From positions 1 to 60,486 of the forward strand of contig JAITGL010000045.1 in the NCBI GenBank assembly GCA_031280645.1: a stretch of 60,486 bases of DNA, given 5' to 3'. The notes under the pieces were generated by a model, which worked only from the letters and a program-made list of their open reading frames with translations, ran no database searches and was not told the origin of the DNA. The stretch is from Tannerellaceae bacterium. GTDB lineage: Bacteria > Bacteroidota > Bacteroidia > Bacteroidales > Tannerellaceae. Below are positions 34,216 through 43,201 of the stretch, one piece after another. Numbering within the stretch: position 1 is the first letter of the stretch; every line of letters begins with the position of its first letter. Both the position numbers and the translations under genes were made by a program.

Positions 34216-34415
34216 ATTCATCATATCGTTCACATTCTTCATCGTTACATTCGCAGAATAAACTTTTTTTTCACGCAACTGCATGCTGAAATTCATCATA
34301 TCGTTCATTGCATTTTAGCTGTTTTTTTCACGTGCTCGACAAGTATCGACAATTCAATTGCTTGTTTCATTAGAATGAATAACATTCGCGCAGAAATGAT
34401 TCATCATTCCGTTCA
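34216..34415. promoter_or_regulatory. Three 17-bp repeats upstream of the fimbrial operon (candidate AraC operators)
   Basis: ATTCATCATATCGTTCA occurs exactly at 34216-34232 and 34291-34307 (75 bp apart), and as ATTCATCATTCCGTTCA at 34399-34415. The same motif recurs upstream of the AraC gene. The region of 386 bp between the AraC gene and the fimbrillin gene holds no coding sequence. Repeats of this length in front of an operon headed by an AraC gene are plausible activator sites. Confidence 0.5.
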
Positions 34416-35264
34416 TCATGTCAATTTCTTCCTCATATCGCCGGGAGGGCTGCCGTAGGTTTTCACGCACCAATTGTAAAACGAGGTGACAGACGAAAAC
34501 CAGTACTTATCGGCCAGCTCTTTAAAGTTGGCTTCATTGTCCATCAAGTCTCGGTATATTAATATTTTCTTCTGCTCGGTAATCCATTGTTGCGCCGTGC
34601 ATCCGAATGTTTTCTGGAAATGCCGGTAAAAGCTCGACGGGGTGAATCGCATCGCTTCAGCCAAATCGTCGATCGTTTTGTATTTGAACCACGAGGTTTT
34701 TACCGCATCCGAAAATGCAATATCGTTGCTCAGCGCCGGGTGGAATATCCTGAACAGCTCCTGGCGGGAATAATAATTGTACAGCAGCATATACAGCTCC
34801 CTAATCTTAGCATCAAAATATCCCTTGCTCCTTATGCCGTCGGCAATGGCGGTGTACAGCCCTTTCAGGTAATGCCATATCGACGGCATCACTACGCTAA
34901 GGTTCACTTCGTCTGTATCAATTAAGTCGTCCTTTTTGTTGAAGAACTCTGCCAGCTTAATAGCTTCATTTAGCTCCGTGAGCGTAAGCGTGCGTACGAT
35001 TACTAATATAAGGCTACCCTTGGCGAACAGGCATAACTGATCGCCGGAACGAACGAACGACAGGAATCCTTTTCGGATTGCTTTCGGCTCATAATGGCCA
35101 ACGGTGATCTCCGCGCTGCCTTCCATTATAAACAGTAAGGAATGATGATCGCTGGTATCTTTCCATGTATCGCCTTTTAAAATACGCCTTACTTCAATAG
35201 CGTTACCTTCGCGGTCGTCATAACTGAAATAGTTTGAATCGTCTTTGATTCTGATTGCTTCCAT
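34416..35264 (-). CDS. AraC-family transcription regulator
   Basis: The protein has 282 residues from the ATG at 35264; the frame continues upstream but without protein character. The N-terminal cupin-like half (SLLFIMEGSAEITVGHYEPKAIRKGFLSFVRSGDQLCL) is followed by the C-terminal AraC double helix-turn-helix (TIDDLAEAMRFTPSSFYRHFQKTFGCTAQQWITEQK and KELADKYWFSSVTSFYNWCVKTYG, read separately). It lies directly upstream of the fimbrial operon in the same direction and probably controls it, as AraC-type genes do in other Bacteroidales fimbrial loci. Confidence 0.88.
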   Translation of the reverse strand: MEAIRIKDDSNYFSYDDREGNAIEVRRILKGDTWKDTSDHHSLLFIMEGSAEITVGHYEPKAIRKGFLSFVRSGDQLCLFAKGSLILVIVRTLTLTELNEAIKLAEFFNKKDDLIDTDEVNLSVVMPSIWHYLKGLYTAIADGIRSKGYFDAKIRELYMLLYNYYSRQELFRIFHPALSNDIAFSDAVKTSWFKYKTIDDLAEAMRFTPSSFYRHFQKTFGCTAQQWITEQKKILIYRDLMDNEANFKELADKYWFSSVTSFYNWCVKTYGSPPGDMRKKLT

Positions 35265-35438
35265 GATTCTTGATTTTAATTGTTGTCGGTTTCTATGAAT
35301 TGTTATTATAGCCGTGATAATATGATTACACGGCCGGTTACATATAGCAATGATAGGAACGTACAGGTGTTCACAATGAGTGTTGCTTTGCTTTCTGTAA
35401 AGATTATAGAATGGTGTTTTGTTTAATGTAAACGTCGC

Positions 35439-35446
35439 AAACATAT
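35439..35446 (-). promoter_or_regulatory. Candidate -7 element of the AraC gene
   Basis: TATGTTTG on the minus strand matches TAnnTTTG, about 175 bp upstream of the start at 35264. A TTCATCAT repeat begins 20 bp further upstream. Confidence 0.4.
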
Positions 35447-35466
35447 CTATATCTATGTCCCCTTCG

Positions 35467-35666
35467 GTTCATCATTTCATTCATAATCTTCACCGGAGCA
35501 TTCATGCACCATTTTCTTCTTCACCCGTATGGCCTGAACATTCATCAATGCCTTTACAAGAGTTTTTAGTTCAATATATCGCCCTTTCTTTTATTCGTAT
35601 GTTTCACATTTTTAGATAAACATCGCTACGCTATCCCCTTCGGGAAATGCTTCATCATTTCATTCG
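35467..35666. promoter_or_regulatory. Two further TTCATCAT repeats upstream of the AraC gene
   Basis: GTTCATCATTTCATTCA (35467-35483) and CTTCATCATTTCATTCG (35650-35666) resemble the three repeats before the fimbrillin gene. They suggest that the AraC protein also controls its own gene. The whole stretch 35265-36105 (about 840 bp) holds no coding sequence; a small inverted repeat TACATT...AATGTA lies at 35910-35926. Confidence 0.4.
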
Positions 35667-36063
35667 TCGCCCGGCTTATACATTAATTGTTTTCGACAGT
35701 GAATGTTTACGGCCCGGCTTAAAACATGTTTACGGGAAGAGTTTAGAGTCTTTTTCATAATATCCCGCATTTTGATGCGTCACTTCTGACTGTTGATATC
35801 GCTTCGGATGAGTTTCAATATTTCCACACATCGTTTTCAGAGAAATTTGCCGTGAAAATAAGTAATGGTTGACAAATCGCGCTTACATTATGTATACTTT
35901 TTGTACATCTACATTTTTTGAATGTAAATCAAAGCAGATACCCTTTGTAAACAATCGTGGCGAGTAGATAAGTATCAAGCATTTATCCCTCATCCTACCG
36001 ATACGATATTATTCGCCCCAAAAGCCCTCACAACGCTCCTACCCTTTATTCTTATTTTTTTAA

Positions 36064-36071
36064 TACGTTTG
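36064..36071 (+). promoter_or_regulatory. Candidate -7 element of the GH3 gene
   Basis: TACGTTTG fits TAnnTTTG, 34 bp before the ATG at 36106. The -33 region has only a weak TTTA with short spacing. Confidence 0.5.
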
Positions 36072-36105
36072 CTCCCACATAATAACAATCTAAATATTAC
36101 TATTT

Positions 36106-38709
36106 ATGAAAATGAAAAAGCAACTACTCTTTATCCCGCTCTACGGATTTCTGCTGACACTCTCGGCATGTACAACAAAACCCTCCTACGAGTACGCTTT
36201 CCTCGATCCCGATTTACCCATCGACCGGCGAGTCGACGATCTCGTAAGCAGGCTTACCATTGAAGAAAAGATTGCGCAAATGCTCAACAATGCGCCGGCC
36301 GTTGAACGGCTACGAATCCCAGCCTATAACTGGTGGAACGAGGCGCTGCACGGAGTGGCGCGCAGCCCATATCCGGCCACCTCGTTCCCACAGGCCATCG
36401 GACTTGCCGCTACGTGGGACGAAAACGCTACCCTGCAAACAGCCGACTTTATCTCAACCGAAGGACGGGCCATTTATCACGACGCAATGCGCAAAGGACA
36501 GCCAAGCATCTATACCGGACTAACGTATTGGACCCCCAATATCAACATCTTTCGCGATCCGAGATGGGGCCGGGGGCAGGAAACCTACGGCGAAGACCCG
36601 TTCCTTACCGCAGCTATCGGAACTGCATTTGTGAAAGGCCTCCAAGACAATGATCCGAAGTACCTGAAATCGTCGGCCTGCGCAAAGCATTTTGCAGTGC
36701 ATAGCGGCCCGGAATGGAACCGGCATACCTATAACGCCGAGGTGTCGCAGTTCGATCTGTGGGATACCTACCTCCCAGCATTCCAACGGCTCGTGGTCGA
36801 CGCCGGAGTATCAGGCGTTATGTGCGCCTATAATGCCTATTTCGGCGAACCTTGCTGCGGAAGCGAAGCTTTGATGATGGAAATCCTGCGTAACCAATGG
36901 AAGTTCGACGGATATGTTACTTCCGACTGCGGAGCTATCGACGACTTTTACCGCACTCACAAAACCCACCCCGACGCACCAACAGCCGCAGCCGACGCCG
37001 TGCTACACGGAACCGACTGCGAATGTGGCAACCGCACATACTTCGCCCTCGCCGAAGCCCTCGAAAAAAACATGATAACCGAAGAGCAAATCGACCTCTC
37101 GCTCAAAAGACTGTTCAAGATCCGCTTCCGGCTCGGAATGTTCGATCCCGACAGCCGCGTTCCTTACGCTTCAACCCCGGTAGAGGCGCTCGAAGCCCCG
37201 GCGCATAAGGCCCACGCTCTCGAAATGGCAAGAAAGTCGATCGTATTACTGCGCAACGAAGGGAATATTCTTCCGATAGATAAAAACAAGGTGAAAAAGA
37301 TTGCCGTGATAGGCCCCAATGCCGACAGCAAAAACGTACTCCTCGCCAATTACTACGGATACCCCACCGAAGTTGTTACCCTCCTCCAAGGCATACGCAA
37401 CAAAGCCTCCGGCATCGAAATAGTATACGACAAAGGCGTAAACCTGACCGACGATTACGTATTTACCCCCGCCCAACGCCCCGAACTCTTCACCGTCGAC
37501 GGCCAGCAAGGATTTAAAGCCCAATACTATCAAAACCTCGGCTACGAAGGACCCCCCGCCGTTTCGCGCATCGAAACGCAAATCAACTACCAATGGGGCG
37601 ACGGCGCCAGCGTGGCCGACAGCGTAATAGCCCGCCGCATGTCGGCCGTATGGACAACCCTTTTCACCCCCGACCGCACCGAAAACGTTTGCTTTGAACT
37701 TAAAGCCGACGATCGCGCCGAACTCTACATCAACGGCAAAAAACAAGAAAAAACAGGCCTCATCGACGCATATTATCCCCTGAAAGCCGAGCAAGGCAAA
37801 ACCTATCAAATAGAAATAAAATACATACAATTTGCCGAAAATGCCGAGATAATATTCAACATCGGATCCCTCAAGCAAGCCAACCCCCAAGCCACCGCCG
37901 CGCTTGCCGCCGAGGCCGACCTTATCATCTTTGCCGGAGGAATATCAGCCCGAGTTGAAGGCGAAGAAATGGGCGTGCAAATCAACGGCTTCAGGCGCGG
38001 CGACCGCACCTCCATAAGCCTCCCCCAGGTTCAGTCAAACCTCCTCCGAGCCTTGCAGGCAACAGGCAAGCCCGTAGTATTTGTACTCATGACCGGCAGC
38101 GCAATAGGCCTCGAATGGGAATCGCAAAACATTCCGGCCATTGTTAACGCATGGTACGGCGGGCAAGCAGGCGGGCAAGCCGTTGCCGACGTGCTTTTCG
38201 GCGATTATAACCCCGCCGGGCGCCTCCCCGTTACCTTCTACAAAAGCGTTGACGACCTGCCCGACTTCGAGGATTACAGCATGGCCAACCGCACCTACCG
38301 CTACTTTAAAGGCGAGCCCGTTTATCCCTTCGGATACGGGCTAAGCTACGCCGGCTTCCGCTACGACAACCTCGACGCCCGGCCGTCGGGCAAATCGGTT
38401 GTAGTACGCGCCGAAGTAACCAACACCGGCAGCCTTGCGGGCGACGAAGTGGTTCAGCTCTACCTCTCCAACAAGCGCGACTTCACAACCCCCATCCGTT
38501 CGCTTAAAGCCTTCCGCCGCATCCACCTCAAGCCCGGCGAATCGCAAAGCGTAGAGTTTAGCCTCTCCCCCGGCGAGCTTACGGTTGTAAACGAAAAAGG
38601 CGAACCGGTACCCATGCAAGGCGAAATAACAATCTCCATAGGCGGAGGCCAGCCCGGCGAAAGCCTCCTCGCCTCGCGGCAATGCCTCGTAACAAGCCTC
38701 GCGCTTTAA
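36106..38709 (+). CDS. Glycoside hydrolase family 3 lipoprotein with PA14 insert
   Basis: The 867-residue protein has a signal peptide with lipobox LSAC (Cys22), so it is anchored in an envelope membrane. The GH3 (alpha/beta)8 barrel follows with NWWNEALHG, KHF (194-196) and the catalytic nucleophile Asp274 in VTSDCGAIDDF. The second, alpha/beta sandwich domain is interrupted by a PA14-type beta domain (about 460-605; FKAQYYQNLGYEG, FELKADDRAELYINGK). A fibronectin-III-like end (VTNTGSLAGDEVVQLYL) completes the fold. Relatives act on beta-glucosides or xylosides; the exact sugar is unknown. It stands alone, with array C downstream. Confidence 0.93.
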   Translation: MKMKKQLLFIPLYGFLLTLSACTTKPSYEYAFLDPDLPIDRRVDDLVSRLTIEEKIAQMLNNAPAVERLRIPAYNWWNEALHGVARSPYPATSFPQAIGLAATWDENATLQTADFISTEGRAIYHDAMRKGQPSIYTGLTYWTPNINIFRDPRWGRGQETYGEDPFLTAAIGTAFVKGLQDNDPKYLKSSACAKHFAVHSGPEWNRHTYNAEVSQFDLWDTYLPAFQRLVVDAGVSGVMCAYNAYFGEPCCGSEALMMEILRNQWKFDGYVTSDCGAIDDFYRTHKTHPDAPTAAADAVLHGTDCECGNRTYFALAEALEKNMITEEQIDLSLKRLFKIRFRLGMFDPDSRVPYASTPVEALEAPAHKAHALEMARKSIVLLRNEGNILPIDKNKVKKIAVIGPNADSKNVLLANYYGYPTEVVTLLQGIRNKASGIEIVYDKGVNLTDDYVFTPAQRPELFTVDGQQGFKAQYYQNLGYEGPPAVSRIETQINYQWGDGASVADSVIARRMSAVWTTLFTPDRTENVCFELKADDRAELYINGKKQEKTGLIDAYYPLKAEQGKTYQIEIKYIQFAENAEIIFNIGSLKQANPQATAALAAEADLIIFAGGISARVEGEEMGVQINGFRRGDRTSISLPQVQSNLLRALQATGKPVVFVLMTGSAIGLEWESQNIPAIVNAWYGGQAGGQAVADVLFGDYNPAGRLPVTFYKSVDDLPDFEDYSMANRTYRYFKGEPVYPFGYGLSYAGFRYDNLDARPSGKSVVVRAEVTNTGSLAGDEVVQLYLSNKRDFTTPIRSLKAFRRIHLKPGESQSVEFSLSPGELTVVNEKGEPVPMQGEITISIGGGQPGESLLASRQCLVTSLAL

Positions 38710-38770
38710 AGCGTAATTCATGATGCTAAAGCAATGTTAGCCTGTTCAATCCGGAACAGGACCCATTCAA

Positions 38771-39068
38771 AACCAAATTCCTCCCGGGAGAAAGCAGATT
38801 CCTCCCGGGAGACAACCAATTTCTCTTGAAAGAAAGCAGATTTCTCCTGGGGGAAAACCAATTTCTCCTGAGAGAAAGCAGATTTCTCCCGGGGGAAAAC
38901 CAATTTCTCCTGAGAGAAAACAGATTTCTCCTGGGAGAAAAGTAATTTCTACTGAGGGAATCCCAATTTTTACTGGGGGAAAAAGCAATTTTTACTGGGG
39001 GAAAGTAATTTCTCCCGGGAGAAAAACAATTTCTCCTGGGAGCAAACTTATTTCTCCCGGGAGAAAAA
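38771..39068. repeat. Array C: 21-bp tandem palindromic repeats
   Basis: A core whose ideal form is the perfect palindrome TTTCTCCCGGGAGAAA, followed by about 5 bp (ACCAA or GCAGA), repeats every 21 bp. It begins at 38778, 38799, 38821, 38842, 38863, 38884, 38905, 38926, 38947, 38968, 38990, 39010, 39031 and 39052 (14 copies). The three middle copies from 38947 have TTTTACTGGGGGAAA. Neighbouring linkers alternate, hinting at a 42-bp higher-order unit. The array fills the convergent space between the GH3 and ABC-F genes. Frames through it code for seven-residue repeats, probably by chance. Confidence 0.92.
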
Positions 39069-39146
39069 AAAGCTTTTCTTTACTTTTTCGTTTTTTCCGG
39101 AACGTAATACCCTTTGGCCGTTAAGGCGGCGGAGTTTTGCCCGTCT

Positions 39147-40739
39147 TTAATCCTGCTTTCCTATTGAAAATTCCCTCGCCCCCTTTACCCGTTCGACAAA
39201 GCATAAATCGTGCGAAACGATAATCAGCGCGCCCTCGTATTCGTTTACCGCCGCGGCAAACATATCCATGCTGCGGATGTCGAGGTTGTTGGCGGGCTCG
39301 TCGAGAATTAAGAGATCTGGCGAGGAGGAGCGGAGGGTTAAGCAGCAGAGCGTAAGGCGCATTTTTTCGCCGCCGCTTAATAACGCGCATGGCTGTTGCC
39401 AGCTTCCGGGGCTAAACAGGAAGCGGTTGAGGCGGGTTTTAACCTCGTGTTCGGGCAGGGCCGAATCGTTAAAGAGCTGCGCCTGGGCGTAAATGCCGCG
39501 CCCGGCGTCGACAAGCGAGTAATTCTGGTCGACATAGGCGTATACGATTCCGCCGGTCCGGGTTACTGATCCCCCACCGGGCTCCAGCTCTCCGAGAAGG
39601 ATACGTATAAAGGTTGTTTTGCCCGATCCGTTGGCTCCCACGATCCTTACCCGCTCGCCGGCCGATATGGAGAAGTCGGCCGGCGCATTTGGCAGCGAGC
39701 TCCCGTTGGGCCCGCGAAGCCAAACGCCCGACGCGCATATCAGCGTTTTCCCGCGATTAATGGCGGGAGGGCTGAAGCCGAATTTCATTACCTCGCAGGA
39801 TGGGGAATCTTTTCGCAGCGCGCCTACTTCGTGGGTTAAAGCGTTTATTTTGGCTGCGTGGGCGTCTTTTAGCTTCGCGGTGGTATTTTCGGCTGCGGCT
39901 TTCCGGCGGCCGACAAGTATTGTGGGCATTCCGGTATCTTTTTGCCGCGAGCTTTGCCGCTGTCGGCGCTCGGATACTTCGCGCTCTGTTGCCCTGGCTT
40001 TACGCAGGGCTTTTTCTTTATCGTGCAGCTCGTCGGCAAAAGCATTGTTTTTTGCCTCTTTCTGTTCTCTGAAAAAGGTATAGTTTCCTCCATAAATGTC
40101 GATTCCTTTTGGGCCAAGCTCGCAAACGGGCGAGAGCATCTCGAGCAGGGCCCGGTCGTGGCTTACGATAATCATTGTTGCCCGCGAGGCTTCGATGCGC
40201 TCGTACAGGAGGTTGCGACCGGCGGCGTCGAGGTGGTTGGTAGGTTCGTCGAGCAGGGCTATTGCGGGGTTGTGGATCTTGATTCCGGCCAAGATGATTT
40301 TCATTTTCTCGCCTCCGCTAAGATTTTCAAATCGGCTGCTGATCGACGTCGGATAAACGCCCCATTCGCTCAGCGCCTCCATACATCGTTCTTCGAGGTT
40401 CCAATCGTCGTCGAGCGCGGCAAAGTTGTCGGCCGAGGTATTGCCTGCAAGAATCTCGCGAAGGGCTTGGAATTTGCGCTCCACCTGCAAGGCGGCGGCA
40501 ATGGTTGTAAACGTTGTTTGTCCGGCAAGCTGCGGCGCGTAAAACGGCCTGGCTGCCACCGATAGGCTTCCCGACGAGGCCGGCAGCCGTCCGGCGATGA
40601 TTTGCAAGAGTGTTGATTTGCCGGAGCCGTTGTTGCCGATAAGAGCTGCTTTGTCGCGGTGGAGGAGGGCGAGGCTTGCGCCGGAAAATAGAAGGTTGCC
40701 GTTGGGATGTATGTATTCTATGTTTTTTAGAGTAATCAT
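39147..40739 (-). CDS. ABC-F family ATPase
   Basis: The protein has 530 residues from the ATG at 40739, with two ABC domains and no membrane segments. First domain: Walker A GNNGSGKS, signature LSGGEKM, Walker B IALLDEPTNHLD. Second: GANGSGKT, LSGGEKM, LLILDEPANNLD. The linker between them (about 215-320) is long, basic and helical (EKALRKARATEREVSERRQ), as in ABC-F proteins that enter the ribosomal exit site. Members either tune translation or protect ribosomes from antibiotics; this one cannot be placed. It has its own promoter and converges on the GH3 gene. Confidence 0.9.
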   Translation of the reverse strand: MITLKNIEYIHPNGNLLFSGASLALLHRDKAALIGNNGSGKSTLLQIIAGRLPASSGSLSVAARPFYAPQLAGQTTFTTIAAALQVERKFQALREILAGNTSADNFAALDDDWNLEERCMEALSEWGVYPTSISSRFENLSGGEKMKIILAGIKIHNPAIALLDEPTNHLDAAGRNLLYERIEASRATMIIVSHDRALLEMLSPVCELGPKGIDIYGGNYTFFREQKEAKNNAFADELHDKEKALRKARATEREVSERRQRQSSRQKDTGMPTILVGRRKAAAENTTAKLKDAHAAKINALTHEVGALRKDSPSCEVMKFGFSPPAINRGKTLICASGVWLRGPNGSSLPNAPADFSISAGERVRIVGANGSGKTTFIRILLGELEPGGGSVTRTGGIVYAYVDQNYSLVDAGRGIYAQAQLFNDSALPEHEVKTRLNRFLFSPGSWQQPCALLSGGEKMRLTLCCLTLRSSSPDLLILDEPANNLDIRSMDMFAAAVNEYEGALIIVSHDLCFVERVKGAREFSIGKQD

Positions 40740-40874
40740 ATTTCTTTCCTGTATTAAGATGGTAAATAACAAAACGGAGAATGAGCGCGCCGCGCAGGGG
40801 CCGGCGTTGCTGTTGGGGGGAGGGTTGGAAAGAATTATTGATTACATCCGGGTAGTAGTATTTGTTGAGTGGCG

Positions 40875-40882
40875 CAAAGGTA
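40875..40882 (-). promoter_or_regulatory. Candidate -7 element of the ABC-F gene
   Basis: TACCTTTG on the minus strand matches TAnnTTTG, 136 bp upstream of the start. The leader between them is long enough for attenuation, but no obvious hairpin was identified. Confidence 0.4.
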
Positions 40883-41057
40883 AGATATTTTGGGAGGAGA
40901 CGGAGGCGATGCCGGCGCGGGGTTTTCGTTCGGGTTATCAGTGTATTAGCTTCGTTTCTCAAAAAGGGATCATTGCGTGGCATAAAAGTTGAATCAAAGG
41001 GTGAAAATCATAGGGGGGGGTGGTGCGTATGATGAATATTATGCAGATAGCGATGAA

Positions 41058-41087
41058 TTTGTGCAAGCAGCACGGCTAATACCTTTG
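41058..41087 (+). promoter_or_regulatory. Promoter of the fimbrillin-SUMF1 pair
   Basis: TTTG at 41058, an 18-bp spacer and TACCTTTG at 41080-41087 form a strong Bacteroidota promoter. The untranslated leader to the ATG at 41286 is about 190 bases, A-rich, with a GGGAAGCCC...GGCGCTCCC segment that could fold. Confidence 0.7.
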
Positions 41088-41285
41088 CCGCGTCGCTAAG
41101 ACATAAAGCATTTAATTCATTAACTACTAAAAAACTAAAAACAACAAGACACAGAAATCAAAAATCGAAAACCAACCGGGAAGCCCTCGCAAAATGCCCG
41201 GCGCTCCCCAATCAAAAGACAGAATTACTCTTTTGATAAAATCTCTCCTATAAACATTCAAATTGTTATTAAAAAAATTCCTACA

Positions 41286-43166
41286 ATGAGTAAACATTTT
41301 CTCTCTCTTTTAGTTTTGACCGGCCTCGCCCTAATCGGCTTACAGGCTTGCTCCATGGAGGAAACCGTTCTGAAAAGCGGCAGCGAACAGCCCAGCGGCC
41401 CCACTCCCGTGAGGTTCTCCTCCAATGCTCCAGTCACCCGCACCACGCTTGGAGGTACCGAGTGGGTGCAGGGTGATTCGATAGGTATATATATGGTAAA
41501 GAACGGCGACGCAATCGGCATTAATTTGGCCAACAACCGCAAGCATACCGTTTTCCATACCCCCGGCGGAGGCTTGCCCGGACAGCCCGACATTATAACT
41601 CCCGACGGCGACGGCAACCGTATCTACTGGCAAGGCGGTATCGACATGAACTTCATCGCCTACTACCCCTATCGCCCACTCATCACCTCCTACACCTACC
41701 CGATCGACGTTAGAATCCAGGACAACGATTCGCTTATCGACGTGCTGTACGTAAGAGACAACACCACCCCCATGAACGTAGGCACACACGGCGGACCGGG
41801 CCAAACGGTCGACCTCGTATTCGAGCACGTTATGAGCAAGGTGATCATCAACGTTACCACCGACAACAGCACAACCAACAGCGACGTAGTTATCGACGGC
41901 ATGAAAACCTTCGCCTACAATTCGCCGCTCACAGCCAACCTCAACCTCAACGACGGAGCGCTCGCCATATCCGGGCAGCCCGGCATAATCGAGATGAAGG
42001 GCATCGCCAAGGCGGCAAGCTTCGATACCGCCTACCAGGCCATAATCATCCCACACAAGGTTGATAACGCCTCTACCGGAAACGAGTACTTCCAGTTTCA
42101 AACCATCAGGCGGTTTTACAACCTTGAGCTTACCGACCAGTTCCTCTTTGAACCCGGATACGTATACACCTTCGACGTAACCCTCGAAGGCGAAAGCAGC
42201 GTGAAGTTCACAGCCACCGTAAAATCCTGGACCGAATGGCAGCCGCAAAACCCGGGCGACGACGAGGCTACCGTAGGACAAGACAACACCGGAGCCCTCT
42301 CCCGAAAAGTAATAGCAGGAGGCCTCGATACGCTCACCCTGGCTTACGTAAGAGCATCGTCGGTATTCAACATCGGAACCAACAAGGCCAAACATGCCAA
42401 CGGAATGCTCAGCACGCCCATACACCAGGTTCAGCTCGCAAGCTCATTCCGCATGACAAGCACCGAGATTACCAACGCCCAGTACTGCCTGTTCCTTAAC
42501 ACCGCGGCCGGAGTAACAAAAGACGGCAACAACGCCAAGCTCGACGTTAACGCCATCGCCCCCGAAGTTCCCGCCGGCAGCAGGATACTCATGGCAACAG
42601 GCAAAGGCATCAGCTACACAAACAACCTCTGGACGCCCGATGCAGGCAAAAACAACTTCCCCGCACAAAACATAACCTGGTACGGCGCCATAGCCTACGC
42701 CAAATGGGCCGGAGGCGACCTCCCAACCGAAGCCCAATGGGAACTTGCCGCACGAGGCGACATCCCCGACGATAAAGACTTCATCTCGCCAAGCCCCTCA
42801 TACGACGGAAGCAACATGATCACCGCCTACGCCGTAAGCGGATCGGTAGCCGCCGTTGGAAGCAAAACCGCCTTTAAAGGACTGTACGACATGTTCGGCA
42901 ACGTTTACGAATGGTGCTACGACCGGGTGCCCGACAATACCAGCGGATACATAGGCATACTGCCCGGACAATGCGTTAACGACCCCCTCGGCAACGAACC
43001 CATAACCGACAACACATACGCCATAATGCGCGGAGGAAGCTTCTCAGCCAACACCGACGTTACAGGCAACAGCAACACCTCCTACTGGATCGGGCAACGA
43101 TACGCCAGGCAGCTAAAACAAGTTGCCGAATGGGCAGGATTCAGAGTCGTATTCAGCGTACACTAA
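41286..43166 (+). CDS. Fimbrillin-like lipoprotein fused to a SUMF1 domain (copy 1)
   Basis: The 626-residue protein has a signal peptide with lipobox LQAC (near Cys20). Residues about 40-330 are fimbrillin-like (PVRFSSNAPVTRTTLGG, DSIGIYMVKNG, FEHVMSKVIINVT). After a linker, about 350-626 form a SUMF1 domain: SSFRMTSTEITNAQYCLFLN, LPTEAQWELAARG, YDMFGNVYEWCYD, MRGGSF and AGFRVVF. The cysteines of formylglycine-generating enzymes are absent after MRGGSF, so it is probably a binding module. The protein should be exposed on the cell surface. A paralogue follows after 35 bp. Confidence 0.87.
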   Translation: MSKHFLSLLVLTGLALIGLQACSMEETVLKSGSEQPSGPTPVRFSSNAPVTRTTLGGTEWVQGDSIGIYMVKNGDAIGINLANNRKHTVFHTPGGGLPGQPDIITPDGDGNRIYWQGGIDMNFIAYYPYRPLITSYTYPIDVRIQDNDSLIDVLYVRDNTTPMNVGTHGGPGQTVDLVFEHVMSKVIINVTTDNSTTNSDVVIDGMKTFAYNSPLTANLNLNDGALAISGQPGIIEMKGIAKAASFDTAYQAIIIPHKVDNASTGNEYFQFQTIRRFYNLELTDQFLFEPGYVYTFDVTLEGESSVKFTATVKSWTEWQPQNPGDDEATVGQDNTGALSRKVIAGGLDTLTLAYVRASSVFNIGTNKAKHANGMLSTPIHQVQLASSFRMTSTEITNAQYCLFLNTAAGVTKDGNNAKLDVNAIAPEVPAGSRILMATGKGISYTNNLWTPDAGKNNFPAQNITWYGAIAYAKWAGGDLPTEAQWELAARGDIPDDKDFISPSPSYDGSNMITAYAVSGSVAAVGSKTAFKGLYDMFGNVYEWCYDRVPDNTSGYIGILPGQCVNDPLGNEPITDNTYAIMRGGSFSANTDVTGNSNTSYWIGQRYARQLKQVAEWAGFRVVFSVH

Positions 43167-43201
43167 CATGGGCAGTTAAATTTTAATTCAGCATAAACCA
43201 T

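Noticed and set aside
38718..38988. Seven-residue-repeat proteins read through array C
   Set aside because: Two overlapping frames are open at once, as expected from 21-bp repeats without stops; neither has start signals.
41340..42425. Long minus-strand frame opposite the first fimbrillin-SUMF1 gene
   Set aside because: Gly/Val-rich antisense shadow of a GC-rich gene with a clear promoter and signal peptide on the plus strand.
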